From Bog-793 sp963823945 (GTDB lineage: Bacteria > Actinomycetota > Acidimicrobiia > Acidimicrobiales > Bog-793): a stretch of DNA of 64,000 nt. The stretch spans positions 310,001 through 374,000 of the forward strand of contig CAWGNK010000014.1 of the NCBI GenBank assembly GCA_963823945.1. Direction: 5' to 3'. The notes under the pieces are model-generated. The model saw only the letters and a program-made list of their open reading frames with translations. It was not told the DNA's origin and searched no databases. Of the stretch, positions 52,589-60,666 are shown in pieces. The number at the start of each line of letters is the position of its first letter. Position 1 is the first letter of the stretch. Both the position numbers and the translations under genes were made by a program.

Positions 52589-53941
52589 ATGAGGGCCCAG
52601 GGACCAGTCGGCGTCGTCGGGGCGGGCTACGTCGGCATCGCGACGGCGACGGTGCTCGCCTCCTGGGGCTCGGCGACCGTGCTCGTGGAGAACAACCCCG
52701 AGCGGCTCGCGCTGCTCGAAGACCGCCGGATCCCGTTCTACGACCCCGAGCTCGAGAAGGTGCTGGCCGAAGTGGCGGAACGGGGCACCCTGCGCTTCTC
52801 CCGCTCCATCGACGACCTGGCCGAGGCCGACGTCGTCCTCATCTGCGTCGGAACACCCCCGACCGCGACCGGCGCCCTCGACCTGACGGCTCTCGAGCAG
52901 GTCATGGCGCGACTCGTCGAGGTGGCGCGGCGCGGCGCGGTGATCGTGATCAAGAGCACGGTCCCGCCAGGGACCACCACGCGTCTGGCCGGGGTTGTGG
53001 CGGCGAGACGGCCGGACCTGCCACTTGTCTCCTGCCCGGAGTTCCTCCAGGAGGGCAACTCCCTCGACGACGTGCGCCGGCCTGCGCGTATCGTCGTCGG
53101 CGGCGCCGACGACGCGGCCTGCCGGAAGGTCGCCGCCCTCTTCGCCCCAAGTGAGGCACCGGTGCTCATCACCGACGCCGCGAGCGCCGAGCTCGTGAAG
53201 TACGGGGCGAACGCCTTCCTCGCCACGAAGATCTCGTTCGTGAACGAGCTTTCCCACTTCTGCGACCTCGTGGGTGCCGACGTGACGGTCGTCGCAGCTG
53301 GCATCGGCGCCGATCCCCGGATCGGACCGGCCTTCTTGCGCGCCGGGCTCGGCTTCGGCGGTTCGTGTTTCCCCAAGGACGTGCGTGCCCTCGAGGACCT
53401 CGGGGCCTCGCACGGCTACCAGTCGTTGCTCCTGAAGGCGTGCAGCGAGATCAACGCCCAGCAAAGGGACCGCGTCGTCGCCAAGCTCCGCGACGCCCTC
53501 GGCGGGACACTGCGGGGGCGTCGCGTCGCCGTCCTCGGCCTGGCCTTCAAGCCCGGCACCGACGACCTCCGCCAGGCACCCGCCCTCGACGTCGTCGCCA
53601 AGCTCATCACCGAGGAAGCCCTCGTGGCGGTCACCGACCCCGTGGCGGCGCCGGGCCCGCCCGAGCTGGCGCGCGAAGCGACACTCGTGGCTGACGTCTA
53701 CCGCTGCATCGAGGGTGCCGACGCGCTCCTGCTCGCCACGGAATGGCCCGAATACCGGTCGCTCGACTGGGAGCGCGTCCGCTCCCTGATGCACGGCAAC
53801 GTGATCGTCGACGGCCGGAACTTCCTCGACGGCGTCCGCCTGGTGGAGCTCGGCTTCAACTACCACGGCGTGGGACGTCCGCCGTTGGCGCGGCCCGATT
53901 CCCACAGCGACGACGCGGCCGGTCCCGGACCGGCCCGCTAG
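52589..53941 (+). CDS. ugd: UDP-glucose 6-dehydrogenase
   Basis: Oxidises UDP-glucose to UDP-glucuronate, feeding surface polysaccharide or glycolipid. The 450 residues show the N-terminal Rossmann motif VGVVGAGYVGIATA, IKSTVPPGT, CPEFLQEG, the AELVKYGANAFLATKISFVNE helix, catalytic Cys260 in GFGGSCFPKD, and the C-terminal GLAFKPGTDDLRQAPAL. GDP-mannose dehydrogenases look alike, so the sugar is inferred. ATG has GGGGGA close upstream. In the glycan cluster, followed by a flippase-like gene. Confidence 0.9.
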   Translation: MRAQGPVGVVGAGYVGIATATVLASWGSATVLVENNPERLALLEDRRIPFYDPELEKVLAEVAERGTLRFSRSIDDLAEADVVLICVGTPPTATGALDLTALEQVMARLVEVARRGAVIVIKSTVPPGTTTRLAGVVAARRPDLPLVSCPEFLQEGNSLDDVRRPARIVVGGADDAACRKVAALFAPSEAPVLITDAASAELVKYGANAFLATKISFVNELSHFCDLVGADVTVVAAGIGADPRIGPAFLRAGLGFGGSCFPKDVRALEDLGASHGYQSLLLKACSEINAQQRDRVVAKLRDALGGTLRGRRVAVLGLAFKPGTDDLRQAPALDVVAKLITEEALVAVTDPVAAPGPPELAREATLVADVYRCIEGADALLLATEWPEYRSLDWERVRSLMHGNVIVDGRNFLDGVRLVELGFNYHGVGRPPLARPDSHSDDAAGPGPAR

Positions 53942-54023
53942 GGCGGCACCGATCCCGAGCGACGATCGCGAACGGGCGCGAGGAGGCGGCGATCCGTCAT
54001 CCGGCGGGACCGGCGCCACGACG

Positions 54024-54929
54024 GTGACCGGGCCGGCCGCGCTGCCACGGAGGCTCTGGCGGGTCTGGGGACAGCGCCTCGGCTCGGTCGTCTCCGTCGG
54101 GCTGCTGACCTATGTCGTGTGGCGCGCGGCCCAGTCGGCGCACGACATCAGGTTCCAGCTCGTCGCCATCGCCGCGGCCGTGCCGGTGGCCCTCGTGTCG
54201 TGGCTCGCCCAGGGCGCGGCCTGGCTGGTCCTGTCCGGGCGATTCAACTCCGGTCAGCTGACGACCTGGTCCCAGAGCCAGGCGCTGCGCTACATCCCGG
54301 GAGGTCTGTGGGGCCCGCTCGCGCGCGCGACCTCCGTGCCGGGCGGCAACGTCACGAAGTTCGCGACCGTCGCCACCGAGCAGGGCATGTGCCTGGCGGC
54401 GGCGGTCGCGGTCGGCGGAGTCGAGCTGGCGGTCGGCGAGTCAGCCTGGTTCGCCTTCTGCGTCCCCGCGCCGCTGGTGCTCGGCTTCGTGCTCTCCCGC
54501 TTCCGCAGAGCCGGACGCCCGGTCCGCCCGCGCCAGCTCGTCCGGTCCGGGGCCATCTACGTCGTGGGCTTCGTCGCCTACAGCGGGGCCATCGTGCTGG
54601 CCCAGGCTGCCGTGGGGCCGATCGCGAACGTCTGGCGCGTGGCGGGTGCCGGCTGCTTCGCCTGGGCACTGGGGGTCGTCATCGTCTTCGCCCCCGGCGG
54701 CGCGGGCGTCCGGGAGGCCGCCTACGCCGCCCTCGTCGGCCGGGCGGTGCCCTCCTCGCTGGGCGTGGCGGGCTCGCTCGTCGCCCGGCTCGTGCTCACC
54801 GCGGCCGAGATGGCGGTCCTGTTGGTCCTGGTCGCGCGCCGGCACCTCCGCCGCGGGGCGGGCCCGGAGGCGAGGCGGGACGCGACAGGAGCGCCACCGG
54901 GGGACGCCGGGGCGCCGGCCCCCGCCTAG
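54024..54929 (+). CDS. Lysylphosphatidylglycerol synthase-type membrane protein (flippase-like)
   Basis: A 301-residue membrane protein with about eight hydrophobic segments, resembling the LPG_synthase_TM/UPF0104 family (the membrane half of MprF, without the aminoacyltransferase domain). Family marks: WSQSQALRYIPGGLWGPLAR and VVIVFAPGGAGVREAAYAALVG near the C terminus. In glycan loci such proteins are thought to flip or dock lipid-linked intermediates. The last ~35 residues are a disordered Arg/Pro tail. GTG 54024 is the start. It lies 82 bases after ugd and convergent with the second glycosyltransferase. Confidence 0.82.
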   Translation: MTGPAALPRRLWRVWGQRLGSVVSVGLLTYVVWRAAQSAHDIRFQLVAIAAAVPVALVSWLAQGAAWLVLSGRFNSGQLTTWSQSQALRYIPGGLWGPLARATSVPGGNVTKFATVATEQGMCLAAAVAVGGVELAVGESAWFAFCVPAPLVLGFVLSRFRRAGRPVRPRQLVRSGAIYVVGFVAYSGAIVLAQAAVGPIANVWRVAGAGCFAWALGVVIVFAPGGAGVREAAYAALVGRAVPSSLGVAGSLVARLVLTAAEMAVLLVLVARRHLRRGAGPEARRDATGAPPGDAGAPAPA

Positions 54930-54962
54930 CGCGAAACGCGCACCGGCGCCGGCGGGACCGAG

Positions 54963-56000
54963 CTAGCGGCCGTGGTCCACCGGGCCCTCCGCCGCCGGGT
55001 GCGGTTCGTCGGAACGACCACCAACGGGTGGCGTGACCAGGGCACGGACGACATAGGTCGGCTTCGACTGCGACTCGTGGTAGGTCCGGACGGACAGTTC
55101 AGCGAGAAGCCCGAGCATCAAGAAGAGCGTCCCCAGCGTGCAACAGAAGCCCGCGACGAGTGAGAGGTGGACGTTGTAGCTGAAGTGATGGGGAGGGAAG
55201 ATCTTCGTCCCGACGACGACGAGGGCCGCGCAGACCCCGAGGAACCAGAAAAGGAGCCCGACGCCGCCAAACAGGTAGCTCGGCTTCGTGGAGTAGCTCC
55301 CGAGGAACTTCAGGGTGAGAAGGTCGAGGACGACGCGGACGGTCCGGAACAGCCCGTACTTGGAACGCCCGAACCGGCGGGCGTGGTGCTGGACGGGGAC
55401 CTCGGTGATGCGCGCGCCGGACCATGACGCCAGTGCCGGTATGAACCGGTGCATGTCACCGTAGAGCCGGTTCTCGGTGAGGACCTCCCGGCGATACGCC
55501 TTCAGCGTGCACCCGTAGTCGTGGAGACGGACCCCGGTCACCCGCGAGATGATCCAGTTGGCGCACGAGGAAGGAACCCTTCTCGTGAGAAACGGGTCGT
55601 GCCGATCCTTGCGCCAGCCGCTCACCACGTCGAAGCCCTCGTCCAGCTTGGCGAGCAGTTTCGGGATGTCTGCGGGATCGTTCTGCAGGTCACCGTCGAG
55701 GAAGACGAGAATCGCGCCCGTGCTGTGGTCCACTCCCGCCTGGATCGCCGACGTCTGTCCGAAGTTCCGGCGCAAAACGACCAGCTTCACATGCGGGTCC
55801 TCCGCGACGACCGCCCGCAGGTGCGCGAGGGTCGAGTCCGTGCTGCCGTCGTCGACGAAGATTGCCTCCCAGGTCACCGCGATGCCCGCCATCGAGGCCG
55901 CGATGGCGCGGTGCAGCAAGTCGACGCTCTGTTCCTCGTTGAAGACCGGGATGACGAGACTGACGTCCACCGTGCGACCTATCTCGGGCGTCCGTGGCAT
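54963..56000 (-). CDS. Family 2 glycosyltransferase, ArnC/DPM-like
   Basis: A polyprenyl-phosphate glycosyltransferase of 345 residues: GT-A domain with SLVIPVFNEEQSVDLLHRAI, FVDDGSTDSTLAHLR, VLRRNFGQTSAIQAG, FLDGDLQNDPADIPKLL (metal and acceptor motifs) and HARRFGRSKYGL, then two C-terminal hydrophobic segments (LFWFLGVCAALVVVGTKIF; AGFCCTLGTLFLMLGLLAELSV). Close in plan to the enzyme at 49348. ATG 56000 is used; an in-frame GTG would trim 11 residues. It follows the epimerase gene by 25 bases on the same strand. Confidence 0.9.
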   Translation of the reverse strand: MPRTPEIGRTVDVSLVIPVFNEEQSVDLLHRAIAASMAGIAVTWEAIFVDDGSTDSTLAHLRAVVAEDPHVKLVVLRRNFGQTSAIQAGVDHSTGAILVFLDGDLQNDPADIPKLLAKLDEGFDVVSGWRKDRHDPFLTRRVPSSCANWIISRVTGVRLHDYGCTLKAYRREVLTENRLYGDMHRFIPALASWSGARITEVPVQHHARRFGRSKYGLFRTVRVVLDLLTLKFLGSYSTKPSYLFGGVGLLFWFLGVCAALVVVGTKIFPPHHFSYNVHLSLVAGFCCTLGTLFLMLGLLAELSVRTYHESQSKPTYVVRALVTPPVGGRSDEPHPAAEGPVDHGR

Positions 56001-56025
56001 TCGACACTTCGGCGTGTACCCGGTG

Positions 56026-56979
56026 TCATCGGCCGTCCCGGCGCTGCAGATGCCACTCCACCTGCGCGGCAATACCGGCTTGCAGATCGACCTCCGGCTT
56101 CCAGCCCAGCACGGCACTCGCCCGCTCGATCGAACCCTCCGTTCTTCTCACGTCGCCGGCCTGTTCCGCGAGCCGCTCGACCTTGACCGGCCGCCCGAGA
56201 GACACACCGACCATCTCCAGCAACTCGTTCATCTCCACCGCCGTGCCGCCGGCGACGTTCATCACCGTGGCCGCGGCGTCACGTGGCATCTCCGCCGCGA
56301 GACGAGTCGCCCGGGCGATGTCGCCGACGAAGGTGAAATCCCGAATCTGGTCGCCTGAGCCGAACAGTTCGAACCGCTCCCCCGCGAGCACCGACTCGAT
56401 GACGCGATGGATCGCCATGTCCGGACGCTGGCGGGGCCCGTAGACGGTGAAGTACCGCAACGCGACGGTCGGCACCCCGAAGTTCTCGTCGTACACACCG
56501 CACAGCTGCTCGCCCGCCAGCTTCGTGACCCCATAGGGACTGTGCGGCCGGGGAAGTTGCTCCTCCACGGCCGGCATCGCCGCGTGGTCGCCGTAGACCG
56601 AGGAGCTTGACGCATAGACGAACCGCCCGATTGGGCTCCCGACGCACGCCTCGAGCAGGCGCTGCGTCGCAACGATGTTGTGCTGCACGTACTCCGCGAA
56701 GCGGTGATCCCACGACCCGCGGATCCCCGGTTGTGCTGCGAGGTGGAAGACGACGTCGACGTTGTCGACTGCTGTGCCCAGGTCAGCACTCGACAGGTCG
56801 AGCTCCAGAAACTCGTAGTGCTGGTCCCGCATCGCGACAGCGAGATTCGCGCGCTTGGTCTCTCCGTCGTAATGCCGCGTGAAGCAGTCGACACCCCTCA
56901 CGTCGTAGCCGTGTTGCAACAACGACTCCGACAGCGTGCTGCCGATGAACCCGGCGGCGCCCGTGACCAATGCTTTCAT
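56026..56979 (-). CDS. NAD-dependent nucleotide-sugar epimerase/dehydratase
   Basis: Extended SDR of 317 residues acting on a nucleotide sugar. Marks: ALVTGAAGFIGSTLSE at the N terminus, HLAAQPGIRGSW, SSSSVYGDH, catalytic YGVTK, RYFTVYGPRQRPDMAI and DFTFVGDIARA. RPDMAIHR and GIRGSW resemble UDP-glucuronate 4-epimerases and UDP-glucose epimerases, which would fit the product of the nearby ugd. Substrate not proven. First of a two-gene leftward unit with the ArnC-like glycosyltransferase. Confidence 0.88.
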   Translation of the reverse strand: MKALVTGAAGFIGSTLSESLLQHGYDVRGVDCFTRHYDGETKRANLAVAMRDQHYEFLELDLSSADLGTAVDNVDVVFHLAAQPGIRGSWDHRFAEYVQHNIVATQRLLEACVGSPIGRFVYASSSSVYGDHAAMPAVEEQLPRPHSPYGVTKLAGEQLCGVYDENFGVPTVALRYFTVYGPRQRPDMAIHRVIESVLAGERFELFGSGDQIRDFTFVGDIARATRLAAEMPRDAAATVMNVAGGTAVEMNELLEMVGVSLGRPVKVERLAEQAGDVRRTEGSIERASAVLGWKPEVDLQAGIAAQVEWHLQRRDGR

Positions 56980-57353
56980 CCGCGGTCCCCTCCCCCTCCG
57001 TCGGGTGAAGATACCAGGGGCGCCCGCCGCGTCCGGCGGCCGATCGTGACCGTGCGTGCTGTCCCCATCGCCTGACCGGCGCGTCGGGGAGCCGGCGGCT
57101 CGGCGCCGGCGAGGCTCCCCGCAAGCTGTCCCGCCGCCGATTGGGTGGCATGCCAGATTGCGATCCCACGCCGCCAGTCAGGTAGTGTCGGCAACCGGCA
57201 ATAACCGACTGGCGTCCGAGCTGCTCTCGATTCGGGACGGTTCTGGGGGGCGCTCTGGCCAATCCCGATGGTCGGGTGCCTTGTCGGTGAAAGCGACCAA
57301 GAAGGGGTCGGGCGTACGAAAGCGGCCGGGAGCAGACAGCTGCAGGGGTCGAC
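56980..57353. other. Divergent intergenic region
   Basis: About 370 bases between the leftward epimerase and the rightward membrane protein. No gene supported. Contains the two promoters and, at 57170-57215, short inverted sequences (GGTAGTGTCGGCAACCGGCA, AACCGACTGGCG) of uncertain meaning. Confidence 0.4.
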
Positions 57354-59498
57354 TTGAGCGGCGCGGCACTCCACAGCACGAAGGCCCACGAGCGACGCGA
57401 GTCCACGTACGAACCGGGGTCCGGCCCGGCTCCCCGTCATTCGCTCGGTGACCCGCCGGAGATGGTGCAGCGCGCGCTGTGTCTCGCGGCGGCACTCGGC
57501 CTCCTCGTGCTCGCGCAGGTCAATTTCGGAGTCGCCGTCAGTTCCCCCTGGCGGGCCCAGATCTCCCCCCTGGGCTTTCTGCTCGCACTCGGCCTCAGCG
57601 TGGCTGCCTGCACGGTCCGCACGACACGGGCCCTGAACTGGGTGCTGCTGGCCGTCTTCGCGGTGGCCGTCGCCCTCACCGCGGCCGAAGCCGCCGGATA
57701 CCTCCTCGGCCGCCGCGGGTTCGGGATCGACGAGGGTGCCTTTGTCCAGTACGGCACGCGGCTGCTGCTGAGGGGCCAGAACCCGTACGCGCACTCGTTG
57801 GCGCCCGCGCTCCAGCTGTACGGCGCGTCACCGGTGCCCACGGCGTTGACGAACGGGTCGATCTCGACCCAGCTCGCGTATCCCTCCCTGCCCCTGTTGC
57901 TCAGCGTTCCTTTCTACTGGCTGACCAACGGCGTCGAATCCGTGCCCGTCGCCGCCGCGTTCTTCCAGTGCGTCACCGCTGCCGTGCTGTTCGTCATCCT
58001 GCCCAGCCGCCTGCGCCCGTTGGCGGTGATCGTCGTCCTCGAGTTCCCTCTGCTGTTCGGTTTCGAGGTGTCCGGGTCCTTTTACACCATGTTCCTGCCG
58101 TTCGCGCTGGTGGCGATCTGGAAGTGGACCGAGGTCGGCCAGGATGGCCGCCTCTCGAGGGCCGATGTGGTGCGAGCCGTCTGTCTGGGACTCGCGTGCG
58201 CCGTCGAGCAGGTCGTCTGGGTGATGGCGCTGTTCCTCCTGGTCGGCATCTGGCGCGCCGGATCCCGCCGGCTCGGCAACCTCGGGTCGGCGCGGGTCAC
58301 GGGGCGTTTCGCGTTGGTCGCGGCGACCGCGTTCGGCCTCGTGAACCTCCCGTTCTTCGTCTGGGGACCGGGCGCCTGGTGGAGCGGCGTCAGCGCGCCG
58401 TTCCTGGAGCACCCGATACCTTTCGGCGAGGGCCTCGTCGACCTGACGCTTCTCCTCCGGGCCGGGGGCGGGAACCTCGACTGGTACACGGACGCCGCGA
58501 TCGCGCTCCTCGCCGCCCTACTCGTCGCGTACGCGGTGTGGTTCCGCGGACTGTGGCGAGCGGGGATCATCCTCGCCGGGCTGATGTTCTTCGTCAGTAC
58601 CCGCCCACTGGACGGGTACTGGATCGAGGTCGCGCCGCTGTGGGTCGCCGCGGTCATCGTTCCCGGGCCGGACCCGGACCCGGCCCCGCTGCCGTGGCGG
58701 TCGGGCGGTCTCCAGGGGCTACGTGTCGCGTGGGCGGCGGTGCTCTTCGCCCCGGCGCTCGCGTTCGGCGGCCTCGCGCTGACGGCCACCGCCCCGCTCC
58801 GGCTCCACGTCGAGTCGGTGGGTGTCGAGTCCGCCCTCCAGGACGTCTGGAGGGTGTCGGTTCAGGCGACGAACGAGACCGACAGTCCCGTGCGACCGCA
58901 ATTCGCCCTGAATTCGGGTGGTCAGCTGAGTTCGTACTGGACGATCGCTTCCGGCCCGGCCGTGCTCACGGCCGGCCGGACCGCGCTCTACTCCTTGAGC
59001 TCGCCCAACCTGCAGACCAGCCCCAGCCTCACCACGCCGTTCGTCATTTCCGCCGTCTCCACCTCGCCCGACGCCGTCTCGACAAGCCAGGTGTTCCAGG
59101 CCGTCGACCGCATCCTGGTGCTCACACCCCGTGAGGTGGACAATCCGGTCCGGGTGGGGCACACGATCGTGTTCCAGGCCCAGGTCGAGAACCCGGTCGG
59201 CGTTCCCCTGTCCGTCGCGGGAGTCAAGGTCGGGTTGTTGCAGCGGGTCTTTGGCGAGAGCCATCACCTGCAGCCAACCGCGTCGCTCAACGGTCTACCG
59301 GCCTCCAAGCCCGTCGCCTACGCCCTGACGAACGCCCAGGGCGTCGCGACCTTCCGGGTGCGGGACCTGGTCCCGACCGGCACGCGCAGCGCGCCACTTT
59401 TCCTGCGGGCCTGGATCCCCGTGATGCACTCCTACCCCTACGGCTACTCGAACACCGTCGAGGTGAAGTGGTACGCACCGTCGTCGCCGCTCCCGTGA
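57354..59498 (+). CDS. Large polytopic membrane protein with extracytoplasmic C-terminal domain
   Basis: A 714-residue protein of unassigned family. About eleven hydrophobic segments lie between residues 35 and 480. A GT-C-like lumenal loop after the first helices carries GIDEGAFVQYGTRLLLRGQNPYA, with the acidic residues and NPY typical of polyprenyl-sugar transferases. The last ~220 residues are strand-rich and Thr/Ser/Val-rich, like an immunoglobulin-type domain outside the membrane (VRVGHTIVFQAQVENPVGVPLS; NAQGVATFRVRDL). Role inferred: glycosyl transfer onto a surface product. TTG 57354 is used with AGGGG upstream; ATG 57462 is possible. Separated from the rest of the glycan genes by a divergent promoter region. 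Confidence 0.72.
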   Translation: MSGAALHSTKAHERRESTYEPGSGPAPRHSLGDPPEMVQRALCLAAALGLLVLAQVNFGVAVSSPWRAQISPLGFLLALGLSVAACTVRTTRALNWVLLAVFAVAVALTAAEAAGYLLGRRGFGIDEGAFVQYGTRLLLRGQNPYAHSLAPALQLYGASPVPTALTNGSISTQLAYPSLPLLLSVPFYWLTNGVESVPVAAAFFQCVTAAVLFVILPSRLRPLAVIVVLEFPLLFGFEVSGSFYTMFLPFALVAIWKWTEVGQDGRLSRADVVRAVCLGLACAVEQVVWVMALFLLVGIWRAGSRRLGNLGSARVTGRFALVAATAFGLVNLPFFVWGPGAWWSGVSAPFLEHPIPFGEGLVDLTLLLRAGGGNLDWYTDAAIALLAALLVAYAVWFRGLWRAGIILAGLMFFVSTRPLDGYWIEVAPLWVAAVIVPGPDPDPAPLPWRSGGLQGLRVAWAAVLFAPALAFGGLALTATAPLRLHVESVGVESALQDVWRVSVQATNETDSPVRPQFALNSGGQLSSYWTIASGPAVLTAGRTALYSLSSPNLQTSPSLTTPFVISAVSTSPDAVSTSQVFQAVDRILVLTPREVDNPVRVGHTIVFQAQVENPVGVPLSVAGVKVGLLQRVFGESHHLQPTASLNGLPASKPVAYALTNAQGVATFRVRDLVPTGTRSAPLFLRAWIPVMHSYPYGYSNTVEVKWYAPSSPLP

Positions 59499-59593
59499 CG
59501 CACCGGGACCGGCGACCTGGAAGAGCCTCCCCGGACCGCGCCACCTACGCGAGGACCAGGAACACGGATCCGGATGGGAATGCTCAGGCACCC

Positions 59594-59640
59594 GGGCGGG
59601 ACCTGAACCTGCGACCAACTGCTCAGAAGCTATGCCGGCC
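59594..59640 (-). repeat. tRNA-Arg 3'-half relic, copy A
   Basis: Bases 59608-59629 match 21 of 22 bases of the intact tRNA-Arg(TCT) at 63261-63282 (T-arm through anticodon loop). The acceptor and 5' half are missing, so it cannot be a working tRNA. Beyond the tRNA part it shares further sequence (GCTATGCCGGCC) with copy B but not with the tRNA. Confidence 0.7.
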
Positions 59641-59716
59641 CGGACGCCGTGCGGACCTGGGATTATGCTGATCGCGCCCGACCGTTGGCGGCAAGACGGG
59701 ACGGGGGGAGACAGCC

Positions 59717-60217
59717 ATCAGTCGCAACCGCACACTGCCGATCCTGATCGTCCCACTCGCCGCAGCGCTGAGCCTGCTGCTGGCGGCCAGTGCGTTCGCT
59801 GCTCAGCCCATTGCGGGTAGCACATACAACGGTTTCCTTTCGACGGGCGCGTACCGCGGCTTCAGGCCACCTGTCAGCTTCAAGGTGTCTGCCAACGGCA
59901 AGCTGTTGCGTGGGTTCAAGTGGGCCGGCGATGGCTGCCTCGGGCTCGGAGGACCCGGTGACCCGTGGACCAGCCCCCAGATGAACAACGAAGTCGGGAC
60001 GATCGACGTCTCGTCCAGCGGCACGTTCTCGGTCAAGAACGCCAAGTCGACGACCGCTGCCCCGGGTGGGAATGGCACCAAGGTCACGATCAGCACCGTC
60101 AACGGGCGATTCACGACCGCCAAGACGGCCACCGGCACCATCACCTACACGATGAAGGGCCCCGGGGGAGGCACCTGTCCGCCGGCCACGGTGAGGTTCA
60201 CCGCCACAGCGCACTAG
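59717..60217 (+). CDS. Secreted protein with apparent ATC start
   Basis: About 166 residues, family unknown. The frame from 59717 gives a clean signal peptide: SRNR, then a hydrophobic LPILIVPLAAALSLLLA and a cleavage site ASAFA before AQPIAG. The mature part is strand-rich (STYNGFLSTGAYRGFRPPVSF; GTKVTISTVNG; GTITYTM) with two Cys (DGCLG and GTCPP). The in-frame stop at 59669-59671 leaves no ATG, GTG or TTG before the signal. ATC 59717 stands 6 bases after GGGGGAG, an ideal ribosome-binding site, so either ATC is used or the true base is G. A GTG at 59885 would lose the signal peptide. Confidence 0.65.
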   Translation: MSRNRTLPILIVPLAAALSLLLAASAFAAQPIAGSTYNGFLSTGAYRGFRPPVSFKVSANGKLLRGFKWAGDGCLGLGGPGDPWTSPQMNNEVGTIDVSSSGTFSVKNAKSTTAAPGGNGTKVTISTVNGRFTTAKTATGTITYTMKGPGGGTCPPATVRFTATAH

Positions 60218-60666
60218 GTCGCGCCCCCGCCGCCACCGCTCAGCTTCGAGCGCCAAGTGGCCGCTGCCCTCCGAGGCGGCGGCCATTCGTCCGACCCGGC
60301 ACGGGCGGCGAGCACCAGCAGGTCGGCCGAGGCGGCCGCATCATCTCGTGATAGTCGGTCTCGCCAATAGTCGTGCCGTCCCAGCCCGGAAGGGCCTGTG
60401 ACGCGTCGCGAGCGTGGAGCTGGTTCGGGCGCGATCTCGCCGTCGTGTCCCCTAACCGCCCAAGCCAAACTTCGAAGTCGCCCAGACGTCTGGGGTTTTC
60501 GAGGCGCGCGACCGTCGCCGAGGAGTCTGATTCGCAGCCCGGGCCCTCCCTTGGACTCGCTGCGCGCCCCGGCGCACGACATCCGGGCGGGTGCGCGGGA
60601 AAGTTCCTAGCATCGTCCGCGGCGCTCACCGGGCGCGTGTCCCATCGAGTGTGTGGAGGCGGGAAC
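60218..60666. other. Intergenic stretch with terminator-like hairpin
   Basis: About 450 bases with no supported gene. TGGCCGCTGCC (60258-60268) pairs with GGCGGCGGCCA (60275-60285) apart from one G-T wobble, 6-base loop, a likely U-less terminator for the gene before it. The right end holds GGAGG, the ribosome-binding site of the propeller gene. Confidence 0.5.

Noticed and set aside
52118..54019. A 633-codon open frame on the - strand
   Set aside because: Antisense to the UDP-glucose dehydrogenase, which has complete catalytic motifs; composition is typical of a shadow frame.
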